A DNA stretch of 64,000 nucleotides from Methylomonas subterranea (GCF_024505185.1 NZ_JANIBJ010000005.1:62001-126000); one strand, 5' to 3'; numbered from the stretch's first letter, positions 24,948 through 31,477 are shown. Program-made: numbers and translations. Notes: a model not told the origin generated them from the sequence alone.

Positions 24948-25343
24948 ATGAATACATCTGCTAACAACGTTATCGATCGGCTAGCGCTGATATTTGAAGC
25001 CAAAAACGACAGCGACCTCTGTAAATACCTAGGTTTGGCTAGGACAACCTTAAGCACGTGGAGAGGGCGGGACTCCGTGCCTTACGCAATTTGCGTACAG
25101 ATTGCACAGGAAAAAGGAATTTCATTAGATTGGCTATTGGCGGGAGAAGGCCCCATGTACCGCAACCAAGTCGCCGAAGTGTCGGAGGGGTATACGTTAG
25201 ATCAGCGCCATACCAACCTACTGGCATTATTCGATGCTGTCACTGACGAACAACAACGGGAAATACTCGCTGCTGCTCAGGAAAAGGAACGCCTGAACCG
25301 GCTGGAGGAACAATTGGGGGCGTTAGCTAAAAAGCTGGGTTAA
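24948..25343 (+). CDS. CI-type phage repressor (HTH only)
   Basis: 131 residues from M-N-T-S-A-N-N-V. The N-terminal domain V-I-D-R-L-A-L-I-F-E-A-K-N-D-S-D-L-C-K-Y-L-G through D-W-L-L-A-G-E-G is the CI-repressor HTH found in many transposable and P2-like phages. The C-terminus is a short coiled coil for oligomerisation. There is no S24 self-cleavage domain, so induction is not expected through RecA cleavage. Divergent from the early operon. Confidence 0.88.
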   Translation: MNTSANNVIDRLALIFEAKNDSDLCKYLGLARTTLSTWRGRDSVPYAICVQIAQEKGISLDWLLAGEGPMYRNQVAEVSEGYTLDQRHTNLLALFDAVTDEQQREILAAAQEKERLNRLEEQLGALAKKLG

Positions 25344-25382
25344 ACTGTTCGCATTTGGAACAACGCAGAAAGGAGAAAAGGA

Positions 25383-25610
25383 ATGACCGAGCACCACGAC
25401 GGCGATGAACCCTGCATGGAGAGCAAGCTATTGGCGCTGCATACCTCCACCGTCTGTTTGGCGCGGGCGCTGGTATTGAGCGGGGCGTTGGACCGGGAGG
25501 TTTTCCACTACCAATTGGACGAGGCGCGGCGTTGGCTGGCGCAATTTGATGAGTGTGGGCATAACGTGGCGGCCTTTGACGAACTGCTGACGATGCTGAA
25601 GCAGGTGTGA
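25383..25610 (+). CDS. Small protein downstream of the repressor
   Basis: 75 residues, helical, with a Cys near each third (M-E-S-K-L-L-A-L-H-T-S-T-V-C start; Q-F-D-E-C-G-H-N). AGGAG stands upstream. It shares a transcript with the repressor (39-bp gap) and so is likely expressed in the lysogen. Function unknown. Confidence 0.6.
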   Translation: MTEHHDGDEPCMESKLLALHTSTVCLARALVLSGALDREVFHYQLDEARRWLAQFDECGHNVAAFDELLTMLKQV

Positions 25611-25612
25611 CA

Positions 25613-25879
25613 ATGAGTAATATTTATAAGCATCCGACTTGGTGGGATAATAAAAACACTACTCAACCACCGGAGCCGCCAGATATGGAACTGAATGTAC
25701 GTGTTGCCAAATTGGAAGAAAAAATCAACGGTTTCGACAAGCGTCTCGATCTGGTCGAGAAAGATTTGCGCGAATTAATCAAAAAGGTAGACGGCCACTT
25801 ACTGATTTTAAGTGGCATGATCATCACCGTGGCTGTTGGCCTGGCCGGATTACTAGCCAAAGGTTTTCACTGGATTTAG
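25613..25879 (+). CDS. XhlA-like small coiled-coil membrane protein
   Basis: 88 residues. The middle (30-62) is a charged coiled coil (V-A-K-L-E-E-K-I-N-G-F-D-K-R-L-D), followed by one hydrophobic span (about 65-83). This is the layout of haemolysin XhlA/holin-associated proteins. It follows the lysogen-expressed genes, so superinfection exclusion is an alternative to lysis. ATG chosen; a GTG two codons earlier overlaps the previous stop. Confidence 0.6.
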   Translation: MSNIYKHPTWWDNKNTTQPPEPPDMELNVRVAKLEEKINGFDKRLDLVEKDLRELIKKVDGHLLILSGMIITVAVGLAGLLAKGFHWI

Positions 25880-25881
25880 CC

Positions 25882-25952
25882 CGCGTAGGGCCGTAGGAGG
25901 AACGAAGTTAAAACATGCGTCCGATTACGCTGTCGCTAATCGGACCTACGGC
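25882..25952. repeat. REP-type palindrome after the repressor operon
   Basis: Outer arms GTAGGGCCGTAGG and CCTACGGCCCT, inner arms GTCCGATTA/TAATCGGAC. Same family as 14315-14392. It ends the rightward repressor transcript and supplies the start codon and first codons of the small frame at 25915. Confidence 0.8.
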
Positions 25953-26091
25953 CCTGACCGCCGCCTTGTTGGAAAGCGGCAAATTTAATGACTTCGTGCG
26001 TGATGTACGCGCCGAGGCCAAGCAGACCCCGGCGGCATTAGCCGTATTCGATGCGATCTACGATCACTTGGCGGGCAAAATTGACGCCTGA
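25915..26091 (+). CDS. Small protein whose N-terminus is encoded by a REP element
   Basis: 58 residues. The first 12 (M-R-P-I-T-L-S-L-I-G-P-T) come from the REP palindrome. The rest (L-E-S-G-K-F-N-D-F-V-R-D-V-R-A-E-A-K) looks like a genuine helical protein. A GGAGG lies 16 bases upstream, too far to be ideal. Most likely the 3' part of a gene whose beginning was replaced by the REP; expression is doubtful. Confidence 0.4.
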   Translation: MRPITLSLIGPTALTAALLESGKFNDFVRDVRAEAKQTPAALAVFDAIYDHLAGKIDA

Positions 26092-26306
26092 CGCATGAGC
26101 TCGGCGGCTTTATCAACCCCGACCACCATTTGCATGGCGAGCCATAGAGCATTCCCCTGCCTATAACAGGCGGTTTCTGGGTATTTCTCGCTGATGTATC
26201 GGTATATATCGTAGGCAATGAGCGTTTCTTCGCACCCTCGGGTGACGGCTGGCGTCATGAAGGCTTCGCGGTGTTTGGTTTGAAGGTCTTCCAAATAGTC
26301 TTGCAT
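26064..26306 (-). CDS. Small minus-strand accessory protein
   Basis: 80 residues from an ATG preceded by AGGAGAACCACC. Helical, with E-E-T-L-I-A-Y-D-I-Y-R-Y-I and a C-terminal V-D-K-A-A-E-L-M-R-Q. It is the last gene of the leftward cluster 28110-26064 and converges with the plus-strand frame at 25915. No family recognised. Confidence 0.6.
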   Translation of the reverse strand: MQDYLEDLQTKHREAFMTPAVTRGCEETLIAYDIYRYISEKYPETACYRQGNALWLAMQMVVGVDKAAELMRQASILPAK

Positions 26307-26316
26307 GGTGGTTCTC

Positions 26317-26475
26317 CTATGATCTAACGGCCCAGCCTTTCGCAGGCATGTATTCATCCCATGCGAAAGGCTTGGCTTGCTGGTTATTGGCCTGCTTTTC
26401 AGCATAGGCTTCGGCAATTTCAAAGGCTTTTTGATGCTGCTGTTTTAATGTGTCTTTCCATTGCTGTTCGTTCAT
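26317..26475 (-). CDS. Small Gln-rich accessory protein
   Basis: 52 residues starting M-N-E-Q-Q-W-K-D-T-L-K-Q-Q-H and ending W-A-V-R-S. AGCGAGGTCAAA precedes the ATG. It is packed 10 bp before the next gene. Function unknown; probably a short helical phage protein. Confidence 0.55.
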   Translation of the reverse strand: MNEQQWKDTLKQQHQKAFEIAEAYAEKQANNQQAKPFAWDEYMPAKGWAVRS

Positions 26476-26487
26476 TTTGACCTCGCT

Positions 26488-26511
26488 AAAAAAAGGGGCT
26501 CAAAGGCCCTC
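26488..26511 (-). terminator. Intrinsic terminator in the accessory cluster
   Basis: On the minus strand GGGC CTTTGA GCCC is followed by C and seven T. It stands after the 26549 gene and before the 26475 gene. It would separate the distal two genes from the rest of the cluster or attenuate them. Confidence 0.6.
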
Positions 26512-26548
26512 TGGGTTTGGGCGCTCGATGGCGCTCTAGTTATCCACC

Positions 26549-26704
26549 CTACGTCATCCGCCGGACCGCATAGCGGCTGGTGATAAACTTGGCACCGTCC
26601 GCAAACTCGACCAGCGCCGAATTCATGGTTCCGGTCGCCAGTACCCGGCAGCGGCTGCCGAAACGCTCCGGCAGGTATTTTTTCCGGCGCCACTTATGCG
26701 TCAC
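26549..26704 (-). CDS. Small basic protein, GTG start
   Basis: 51 residues from GTG (T-H-K-W-R-R-K-K-Y-L-P-E-R-F), a strongly basic start followed by a beta-type body (L-V-E-F-A-D-G-A-K-F-I-T-S-R-Y). The start overlaps the end of the membrane peptide gene by 11 bp. SH3-like small phage proteins look like this, but no family is assigned. Confidence 0.5.
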   Translation of the reverse strand: MTHKWRRKKYLPERFGSRCRVLATGTMNSALVEFADGAKFITSRYAVRRMT

Positions 26705-26807
26705 GGCGTTTTTGCCAGCGTTCCGCCAGCCACTCGATGGCGGCGACGATAACCGCGACAACGAATGCCGATCCGCTGAACAGCGGCCTGTTTATAATCG
26801 CTTGCAT
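26694..26807 (-). CDS. 37-residue membrane peptide
   Basis: AGGAGG stands at ideal distance before the ATG. The peptide has one hydrophobic span (F-V-V-A-V-I-V-A-A-I-E-W-L) and a basic end (W-Q-K-R-R-D-A). The strong ribosome-binding site and tight packing support translation. Function unknown. Confidence 0.55.
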   Translation of the reverse strand: MQAIINRPLFSGSAFVVAVIVAAIEWLAERWQKRRDA

Positions 26808-26809
26808 GC

Positions 26810-27001
26810 CTACCTCCTATCGATTGGCGGCGGATTGTCGCCTTTTGGTAACTTCAACATCGCCCGCCAAACCCGGTTGAAAAGGCGCGGATCGACGGTC
26901 ACTTTGTGCCATTGGGTGCCGCCGCGCGATTCGTAAAACGCTTTGATGCGCTGGTAGTTTTGTTCGGCGCGGAGTCGCCATTCAGGTTGTTGCGCCGGCA
27001 C
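26810..27001 (-). CDS. Small accessory protein
   Basis: 63 residues from GTG with GGAA upstream, inside the 3' end of the Lar-like gene. A TTG at 27019 would add 6 residues. The body F-Y-E-S-R-G-G-T-Q-W-H-K-V-T-V-D-P-R-L-F-N-R-V-W-R is compact and basic. Function unknown. Confidence 0.55.
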   Translation of the reverse strand: MPAQQPEWRLRAEQNYQRIKAFYESRGGTQWHKVTVDPRLFNRVWRAMLKLPKGDNPPPIDRR

Positions 27002-27218
27002 GGCGATTCCATTTTTCAACCATCATGTCCCTGTGCATACTGACCAAGTTGGAATGCGATGCCTGCGAAAACACCAATTCCATCGCAGCGGGACAGGCGG
27101 AACACCGAATGACAATCCTGTGACGGTTCCGCCCAATACGTTCGATTTCTTCGCCAACCTCTACGGCGGCACCGCAAAACGGACACGGCAGTAGTTGGGT
27201 TGCATCTAGCTTTTTCAT
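26982..27218 (-). CDS. Lar-like restriction alleviation protein
   Basis: 78 residues. L-L-P-C-P-F-C-G near the N-terminus, a second C-S-A-C pair, and a C-terminal V-E-K-W-N-R-R are the marks of the Lar family (PF14354), small zinc-ribbon proteins; Rac prophage Lar modifies type I restriction. The antirestriction role is from that founding member. It overlaps the DUF2786-type gene by 4 bp. Confidence 0.75.
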   Translation of the reverse strand: MKKLDATQLLPCPFCGAAVEVGEEIERIGRNRHRIVIRCSACPAAMELVFSQASHSNLVSMHRDMMVEKWNRRAGATT

Positions 27219-27910
27219 GATGCACCCAAATACGCTCCACGCTTACTCTGCACGGGTTTATGCAGCGATACGGCCTTGGCGGCTTGGTAGCCGGCTTCGC
27301 TGGCCCGCCTGTCGTTGTTTTGTTTGGCGATGGCGTGGCGGCGGCTATCTTTTTTCAAGCTGTCGCCGAATTGTTTTTCCTTATAGGCTTCAATCGCGGC
27401 CTGTTCCTGTTCGCTGCCGGCGAATTCATGCACTTGACGGGCGATGCGGGTTACCCAGGCTTGGCAAAACAAGTCGGCGCGGCGGATTTTGGTTTGCCGT
27501 TTGCAGCGCGTGAGGGTGGCGCTGTAGGTTTTGCGGTCCTTCGCCAGTTGGCGGTTAAGCACGGCGAAGGTGTAGGCGGCTAACTCGGGCTTGATGCCCA
27601 GGCCGTAAAAGCGAAACTGCGTGGGCGTATTGCAAAATCCCAAGTCGCCATGGCTGCCGCAGCCGAAGGCTTTGGCGATCAGGACGGCCAGTTGCCCCAG
27701 GTAAATTGGCGGCTTGTACGGCGAGCCTAGGCCGATCTGTTCTTCATGCACATTGGCTGCCGCCACATCCCCGCTGGTGAGGTTGTACTTTTTCATCAGC
27801 GCGTCGGCCTGGCGTTTGGCGGCCGCCGCTTCGCCGGGGTTGTCGCTGGCCGCCAGGGCCAGGCACTTGGCTATTTTGTCGGCAATCTTTTTCAGTTCGG
27901 CGGCGGTCAC
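27215..27910 (-). CDS. DUF2786-type protein
   Basis: 231 residues from a GTG with GGGAGG nine bases upstream; a TTG start at 27940 is less likely. The N-terminal I-A-D-K-I-A-K-C-L-A-L-A-A-S-D-N-P-G-E-A-A-A-A through A-L-M-K-K-Y-N-L is the DUF2786 motif. The C-terminal half is basic and helical. It is found in several phages and plasmids, function unknown. Confidence 0.75.
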   Translation of the reverse strand: MTAAELKKIADKIAKCLALAASDNPGEAAAAKRQADALMKKYNLTSGDVAAANVHEEQIGLGSPYKPPIYLGQLAVLIAKAFGCGSHGDLGFCNTPTQFRFYGLGIKPELAAYTFAVLNRQLAKDRKTYSATLTRCKRQTKIRRADLFCQAWVTRIARQVHEFAGSEQEQAAIEAYKEKQFGDSLKKDSRRHAIAKQNNDRRASEAGYQAAKAVSLHKPVQSKRGAYLGAS

Positions 27911-28110
27911 GGCGCAAACCCTCCCGGCATTATTATCCAAATCGTCAAACAGGGCAGCGGCTGAATGGTCAGGCGTTTGTTACCGGGCGACCAGTGCAGC
28001 CCTATCCAACAGGAATACGGCCTATATCGCCAGCCGTAGCGCCACGCTTTGAATGGGTTGTCCGGCATGTCGGGTTGCCGTGTGGGTTTTGCGGGTCGGG
28101 TATGGCGCAT
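27907..28110 (-). CDS. Small Trp/Arg-rich protein heading the accessory cluster
   Basis: 67 residues. AGGAGG stands four bases before the ATG. The sequence is rich in W, R, Y and P (F-K-A-W-R-Y-G-W-R-Y-R-P-Y) with a hydrophobic C-terminal part. The stop overlaps the next GTG start (GTGA). It is the first gene of the leftward cluster, divergent from the lysis operon. Function unknown. Confidence 0.5.
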   Translation of the reverse strand: MRHTRPAKPTRQPDMPDNPFKAWRYGWRYRPYSCWIGLHWSPGNKRLTIQPLPCLTIWIIMPGGFAP

Positions 28111-28167
28111 GCTTCCTCCTAATTCTGGCCGCGCATTCTCCGCCGCTCGATTGCCGGCGTCTGCTCC

Positions 28168-28179
28168 GGAAACGTTTCC
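28168..28179 (+). promoter_or_regulatory. Late promoter activator site of the lysis/packaging operon
   Basis: GGAAACGTTTCC followed by AGCG and, 25 bases after the palindrome, CGTAATC, spacing equal to the tape-measure site. It lies 77 bases before the first gene of the operon, with no other gene between. Counterpart of Mu Plys. Confidence 0.65.
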
Positions 28180-28256
28180 AGCGTCGGCAAGCCTCGCGCG
28201 CGCGCGTAATCTGCAGTCTCCGACAGGTATTTATTTTTTTTCAGGAGATCGACCTT

Positions 28257-28601
28257 ATGAAACTTCCCCGTTTATCCACTTGGCTGGCCATTGCCGTGGT
28301 GCTGTTGTGTTTGACCTTGGTGCTGTTTCCGCAGCAACTCGGCGTTTTACTCTTTAAAGTAACGCTGATCGCCACGGCGGGCGTGGCTGGGTATTACCTG
28401 GACCGTTCGCTGTTTCCCTATGCGCGCCCGGATGGGTATTTGGCGGAAACCCCGGTTAACCGCTATGACAACCCGTTACCCAGTGACAAAGAGGCCGATT
28501 TTCGGGTTAACGAAGGCTACCACTTGGTGTTTTCCCTGGCGATGATCCGGCGCGCGCTGATCGTGGGTTGCGCCATGCTGGCCGTGGGCTTGGGTGCGTG
28601 A
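28257..28601 (+). CDS. Putative holin-type membrane protein
   Basis: 114 residues from an ATG with AGGAG upstream. Two hydrophobic N-terminal spans (about 10-27 and 29-47) and one near the C-terminus (about 95-113). It is the first gene of the lysis operon and its stop overlaps the start of the transglycosylase, so a holin role is inferred. BcepMu-type phages have a comparable gene here. Confidence 0.65.
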   Translation: MKLPRLSTWLAIAVVLLCLTLVLFPQQLGVLLFKVTLIATAGVAGYYLDRSLFPYARPDGYLAETPVNRYDNPLPSDKEADFRVNEGYHLVFSLAMIRRALIVGCAMLAVGLGA

Positions 28602-29206
28602 TGCGCTGGCTGCTACGCATTGCGATTGCAGCCGTGTTGGTGCTGATCGGCTGGGAGGTAAAAGCCCAGCCGGTCTTGCCCCGCGCCGCTGTGCACTATC
28701 GCGCGGAGTTAACCCGCATCGCCCATGCCGAATGGGGCCTGGATGCGCCGCTGGCCGCTTTTGCCGCCCAGATACACCAGGAGAGCGGCTGGCGGCCGGA
28801 TGCGGTGAGCCGGGTGGGCGCCTTGGGCATGTCGCAGTTTATGCCGGCCACGGCGCGTTGGTGGTGCGAGTTGCAGCGCCAACGCGTGCTGGATTGCCAG
28901 CCGACCAATCCGGCCTGGGCCATGCGGGCCATGATCGGCTATGACCGGTGGTTGTTGCAGCGCGTGAAAGGCGCTTCCGAGTTCGACCGGCTGTGGGCGG
29001 CCTTGCGCAGTTATAACGGCGGCCTGGGACATTGGTTGAACGAGGCCAGAAACGCCGGCAGCTATCAGCGCGCGGAGGTGGACCGCGCTTGCGGATCGGC
29101 CCGCCGATCAGTGGTGCATTGCCGGGAAAATCTGGATTACCCCCGGCGCATTCTGTTAACCCTGCAACCTCTCTACGCCGGCTGGGGTGGGGAGGTTACG
29201 CCATGA
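28601..29206 (+). CDS. SLT-type lytic transglycosylase (endolysin)
   Basis: 201 residues. An N-terminal signal or signal-arrest segment (about 1-22, basic then hydrophobic, ending V-K-A-Q). The SLT domain begins near residue 35. The catalytic Glu is in I-H-Q-E-S-G-W, followed by V-G-A-L-G-M-S-Q-F-M-P and L-R-S-Y-N-G-G. It cleaves peptidoglycan at lysis. TGATG overlap with the holin-like gene. Confidence 0.88.
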   Translation: MRWLLRIAIAAVLVLIGWEVKAQPVLPRAAVHYRAELTRIAHAEWGLDAPLAAFAAQIHQESGWRPDAVSRVGALGMSQFMPATARWWCELQRQRVLDCQPTNPAWAMRAMIGYDRWLLQRVKGASEFDRLWAALRSYNGGLGHWLNEARNAGSYQRAEVDRACGSARRSVVHCRENLDYPRRILLTLQPLYAGWGGEVTP

Positions 29207-29541
29207 CGCCTAACATTCGATCCGGCCAAGACCGGATTTATCTGGCCGGCCCGATGAGCGGCATTGCCGACTTCAATTACCCGGCCTTCAAGCAAGCCGC
29301 CGAGCAGCTGCGGGCCAAGGGGTTCCACGTCGAAAACCCGGCCGAGAATCCGCCGCCGGAAAACAACGATTGGTGTCAATACATGCGCATGTCTATTCGG
29401 CAGATGCTGACTTGCGACATGGTTGCGCTGTTGCCGGGCTGGTCGCAATCGCGCGGCGCGGCCATCGAACAGGAAGTGGCCGCGCAGTTGGGCATACCGG
29501 TACATATGTTTGACGACTTGCTGCAGCGGGAGGCTGTATGA
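29203..29541 (+). CDS. DUF4406 protein (nucleoside deoxyribosyltransferase-like fold)
   Basis: 112 residues. I-Y-L-A-G-P-M-S-G at the start, F-N-Y-P-A-F-K-Q-A-A-E-Q-L and the P-x-x-x-x-D-W-C-Q-Y-M-R segment are DUF4406 marks. The fold is related to nucleoside 2-deoxyribosyltransferases. It is ATGA-coupled to the endolysin upstream and the Rz gene downstream, an unusual place. Possible roles are nucleotide salvage or an action on signalling nucleotides; both are inference. Confidence 0.8.
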   Translation: MTPNIRSGQDRIYLAGPMSGIADFNYPAFKQAAEQLRAKGFHVENPAENPPPENNDWCQYMRMSIRQMLTCDMVALLPGWSQSRGAAIEQEVAAQLGIPVHMFDDLLQREAV

Positions 29542-30044
29542 ATCCCTTGGCCCTGGCGGCGATGATCGGCTTGGCCGTCGGTTCCGGTGCGGGCTGGTTT
29601 GTGACAGATGCGGTGCTCGGCGCCGATATCGCCATGATGCAAGCCGAGCAAGCCGATGCGCTGGCCCAGTCCGAGCAAATGTACCGGCGCGCCCTGGCCG
29701 GCGAGCAGGAACGCGGGTTTGTGTTATCGGACCGCTTGGCGCACACCGAATCCCAACTCACTCAACGCACCCTGGAGGTGTCCCGTGCCTTACAAAAAGT
29801 TACCACCGGTCGCGCTTGCCTTGATGCTTCCGCTGTGCGCCTGCTCAACGGCGCCGCGCATGACGATGGCGCCATGCCCGAAACCGCCGGCCCATCTGTT
29901 GCAGAAAGTGCCGCCATTGCCACCGATACCGACGTCGCCGGCTGGATCGGCGGCGCCCAGTATCACTACGACACCTGCCGAGCCCGGCTCGGTGCCCTAA
30001 TTGACTTCGAGACAGGAAGACCCGATGACCGAACAGAACAGTAA
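29538..30044 (+). CDS. Rz-like inner-membrane spanin
   Basis: 168 residues. An N-terminal membrane anchor (about 4-22) is followed by a long Gln/Glu-rich periplasmic helix (about 30-90), the Rz layout, and a C-terminal segment with two Cys. The o-spanin gene is nested in another frame, which confirms the assignment. It disrupts the outer membrane at the end of lysis together with Rz1. Confidence 0.8.
   Translation: MNPLALAAMIGLAVGSGAGWFVTDAVLGADIAMMQAEQADALAQSEQMYRRALAGEQERGFVLSDRLAHTESQLTQRTLEVSRALQKVTTGRACLDASAVRLLNGAAHDDGAMPETAGPSVAESAAIATDTDVAGWIGGAQYHYDTCRARLGALIDFETGRPDDRTEQ
29785..30000 (+). CDS. Rz1-like outer-membrane lipoprotein spanin, nested in Rz
   Basis: 71 residues in another reading frame wholly inside the Rz gene. 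GTG start with GGAGGT five bases upstream. The start region K-K-L-P-P-V-A-L-A-L-M-L-P-L-C-A-C is a lipoprotein signal. The mature part is Pro-rich (P-C-P-K-P-P-A-H, P-P-L-P-P-I-P), typical of Rz1. Confidence 0.78.
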   Translation: MPYKKLPPVALALMLPLCACSTAPRMTMAPCPKPPAHLLQKVPPLPPIPTSPAGSAAPSITTTPAEPGSVP

Positions 30045-30354
30045 CGAAGCCGCCCTGGCCCAACAAATCGGCCATTTGACCGGTGAAATCCGCGCCATGC
30101 ATGCGGCGGTAATTGCCAGCATCGAGCATTTACGCGAGGACATGCGCCGGGTCGAAACGTCCAGCAATGCCAGAATCGATAGGTTGGAAGACAAAATGTC
30201 CAGCCGGTTTGGCAGCGTAGAGGGCAAGATCGGCGAGTTGCAAACCGAGGACAAGCGCATTATCGAAAAGGTGGCCAAGATCGGCGCCTTGGGCGGCGGT
30301 GCCGGCGGCGCGCTGGTAGCCGGGATGGTCGAAATATTGAAACGGATGGGCTAA
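30025..30354 (+). CDS. Coiled-coil protein with glycine-rich end
   Basis: 109 residues from an ATG with AGGAAG upstream, overlapping Rz by 20 bp. Long charged coiled coil (about 20-85), then G-A-L-G-G-G-A-G-G-A-L-V-A-G, a small-residue span that could enter the membrane. It occupies the place of Mu gp25/26-type genes. Function unknown. Confidence 0.6.
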   Translation: MTEQNSNEAALAQQIGHLTGEIRAMHAAVIASIEHLREDMRRVETSSNARIDRLEDKMSSRFGSVEGKIGELQTEDKRIIEKVAKIGALGGGAGGALVAGMVEILKRMG

Positions 30355-30356
30355 AC

Positions 30357-30851
30357 ATGGCGCACACGCCGGAAACCCGCTCCAACGTTCGCCGCATGTA
30401 CGTGGAAGGCATGGCGCTGACCGCTGCGGCTGCTTGCGGCAATGTCAGCTACGACACGGCGCGCGAGTGGAAGCGGCTGGGCAAGGAACGCGGCGACGAT
30501 TGGGACACCGCGCGGGCGGCGTATCGGATCAGCGAGCAAGGCATCGACGAGCTGAACAAGAACATGATCGAGGATTTTGCCCGGCTGGTGTTGACCACGA
30601 CCCGCGAGCTGGACAACTCGACCATTCCCGCCCACGAGAAAGCCGGCGTGCTGTCGCAGCTGGCCGACGCGCATGCCAAGTTCGCCAAGGCCTTTTCGCG
30701 CATCAATCCGCAGTTTAGCGGGCTGAGCGTGGCGCTGGATACGCTGAAAACCGTGGTGGATTTGTTGCAAAAGCGCGATCCGCAAGCCTTGCGAGCCTTG
30801 CAGCCGCATATCGATGAGATTGGGGCGGTTTTGGGGAAGCGGTATGGGTGA
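30357..30851 (+). CDS. Small terminase-type protein (DUF1804)
   Basis: 164 residues. The start A-H-T-P-E-T-R-S-N-V-R-R-M-Y-V-E-G and the HTH A-A-A-A-C-G-N-V-S-Y-D-T-A-R-E-W-K-R, then D-D-W-D-T-A-R-A-A, are typical of DUF1804, seen upstream of the large terminase in Mu-like phages. It would recognise the phage end DNA for packaging. Confidence 0.8.
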   Translation: MAHTPETRSNVRRMYVEGMALTAAAACGNVSYDTAREWKRLGKERGDDWDTARAAYRISEQGIDELNKNMIEDFARLVLTTTRELDNSTIPAHEKAGVLSQLADAHAKFAKAFSRINPQFSGLSVALDTLKTVVDLLQKRDPQALRALQPHIDEIGAVLGKRYG

Positions 30852-31110
30852 GGAACTGACGCGCGACGAATTGCTGAATTGCCTGCGGTCGTTTTTTCGC
30901 CGTAGACACGGCGCCAAGCAGCGTAACAAAACCGGCCGGGGCAGTTCCGTGTTTTTGCCTGTACACAAAGAATATCGACTGATGGTCCGCCGCTATGTGC
31001 AGCGTATTAGGGCATTGGACGGCAATCAAAATAATGTAGGGCGGGTTAGCGATAGCGTAACCCACCAATCCTTTGACAATAACGTGAGGTGTGTATGTCG
31101 CCAATCATGA
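30844..31110 (+). CDS. Small basic protein with a REP-encoded C-terminus
   Basis: 88 residues. The first about 62 look like a normal basic phage protein (L-R-S-F-F-R-R-R-H-G-A-K, L-M-V-R-R-Y-V-Q-R-I-R-A-L). The last about 26 (from N-N-V-G-R-V-S-D) are translated from a REP palindrome and the leader of the next gene. The original end was probably lost when the REP inserted. Confidence 0.55.
   Translation: MGEELTRDELLNCLRSFFRRRHGAKQRNKTGRGSSVFLPVHKEYRLMVRRYVQRIRALDGNQNNVGRVSDSVTHQSFDNNVRCVCRQS
31034..31064. repeat. REP-type palindrome in the packaging operon
   Basis: GTAGGGCGGGTTAGCG-ATAG-CGTAACCCACC: imperfect arms GGTTAGCG/CGTAACC with the GTAGGGCGGGTTAG head common in gammaproteobacterial REPs. 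It lies inside the 3' end of the 30844 gene. Confidence 0.7.
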
Positions 31111-31280
31111 AATATTTTAACTACGAACACCTGCCGGAGCATTTGCAGGAAGTCAGCAAGCCTATTGGCGACTTAGCCAGGCAGATGGATGAAGCATTGC
31201 CGGACGGAGCGGAGAAAAGCGCCGGCCTACGCAAGCTGTTAGAGGCTAAAGATTGTCTGGTTCGGGCTAAGTTGGGTTAG
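31095..31280 (+). CDS. Small helical-hairpin protein resembling Acb2/Tad1 hairpin family
   Basis: 61 residues, ATG with GAGG upstream. Two helices, H-L-Q-E-V-S-K-P-I-G-D-L-A-R-Q-M-D and A-G-L-R-K-L-L-E-A-K-D-C-L-V-R-A, are joined by A-L-P-D-G-A-E-K-S. The pattern L-A-x-x-x-x-x-x-L-P-D-G-x-E-K-S-x-x-L-x-K-L-x-E-A-x resembles what I recall of the Acb2/Tad1 hairpin domain, whose members bind cyclic nucleotide signals and block CBASS or Thoeris defence. This is a by-eye match only. It sits in a moron slot before the large terminase. Confidence 0.55.
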   Translation: MSPIMKYFNYEHLPEHLQEVSKPIGDLARQMDEALPDGAEKSAGLRKLLEAKDCLVRAKLG

Positions 31281-31289
31281 GCAGCTGAA

Positions 31290-31475
31290 ATGAAAAGAAC
31301 AGTTGAAATCCTGCAATGTGACATTTGCGGTCGCGAGTCGAAACGTGATGAAGAACTAAAAAAATGGTTGCAGTGGTCACAAGATCATCCGGTTTTGGAT
31401 AGGGAGTGGATCGATAGGTGCGCCTGTCCCCATTGTGTTGAAGACATCAAAGTCGCGTTGAGTAACAAAGCCTAG
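31290..31475 (+). CDS. Small zinc-finger type protein
   Basis: 61 residues. C-D-I-C-G near the N-terminus and C-A-C-P-H-C near the end can bind zinc. A charged helix lies between (K-R-D-E-E-L-K-K-W-L-Q-W). It ends 2 bp before the large terminase gene. No named family. Confidence 0.6.
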   Translation: MKRTVEILQCDICGRESKRDEELKKWLQWSQDHPVLDREWIDRCACPHCVEDIKVALSNKA

Positions 31476-31477
31476 TC

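Noticed and set aside
24948-25343. LexA-like self-cleaving repressor
   Set aside because: The protein is only 131 residues with HTH and a short coiled coil; no S24 peptidase domain.
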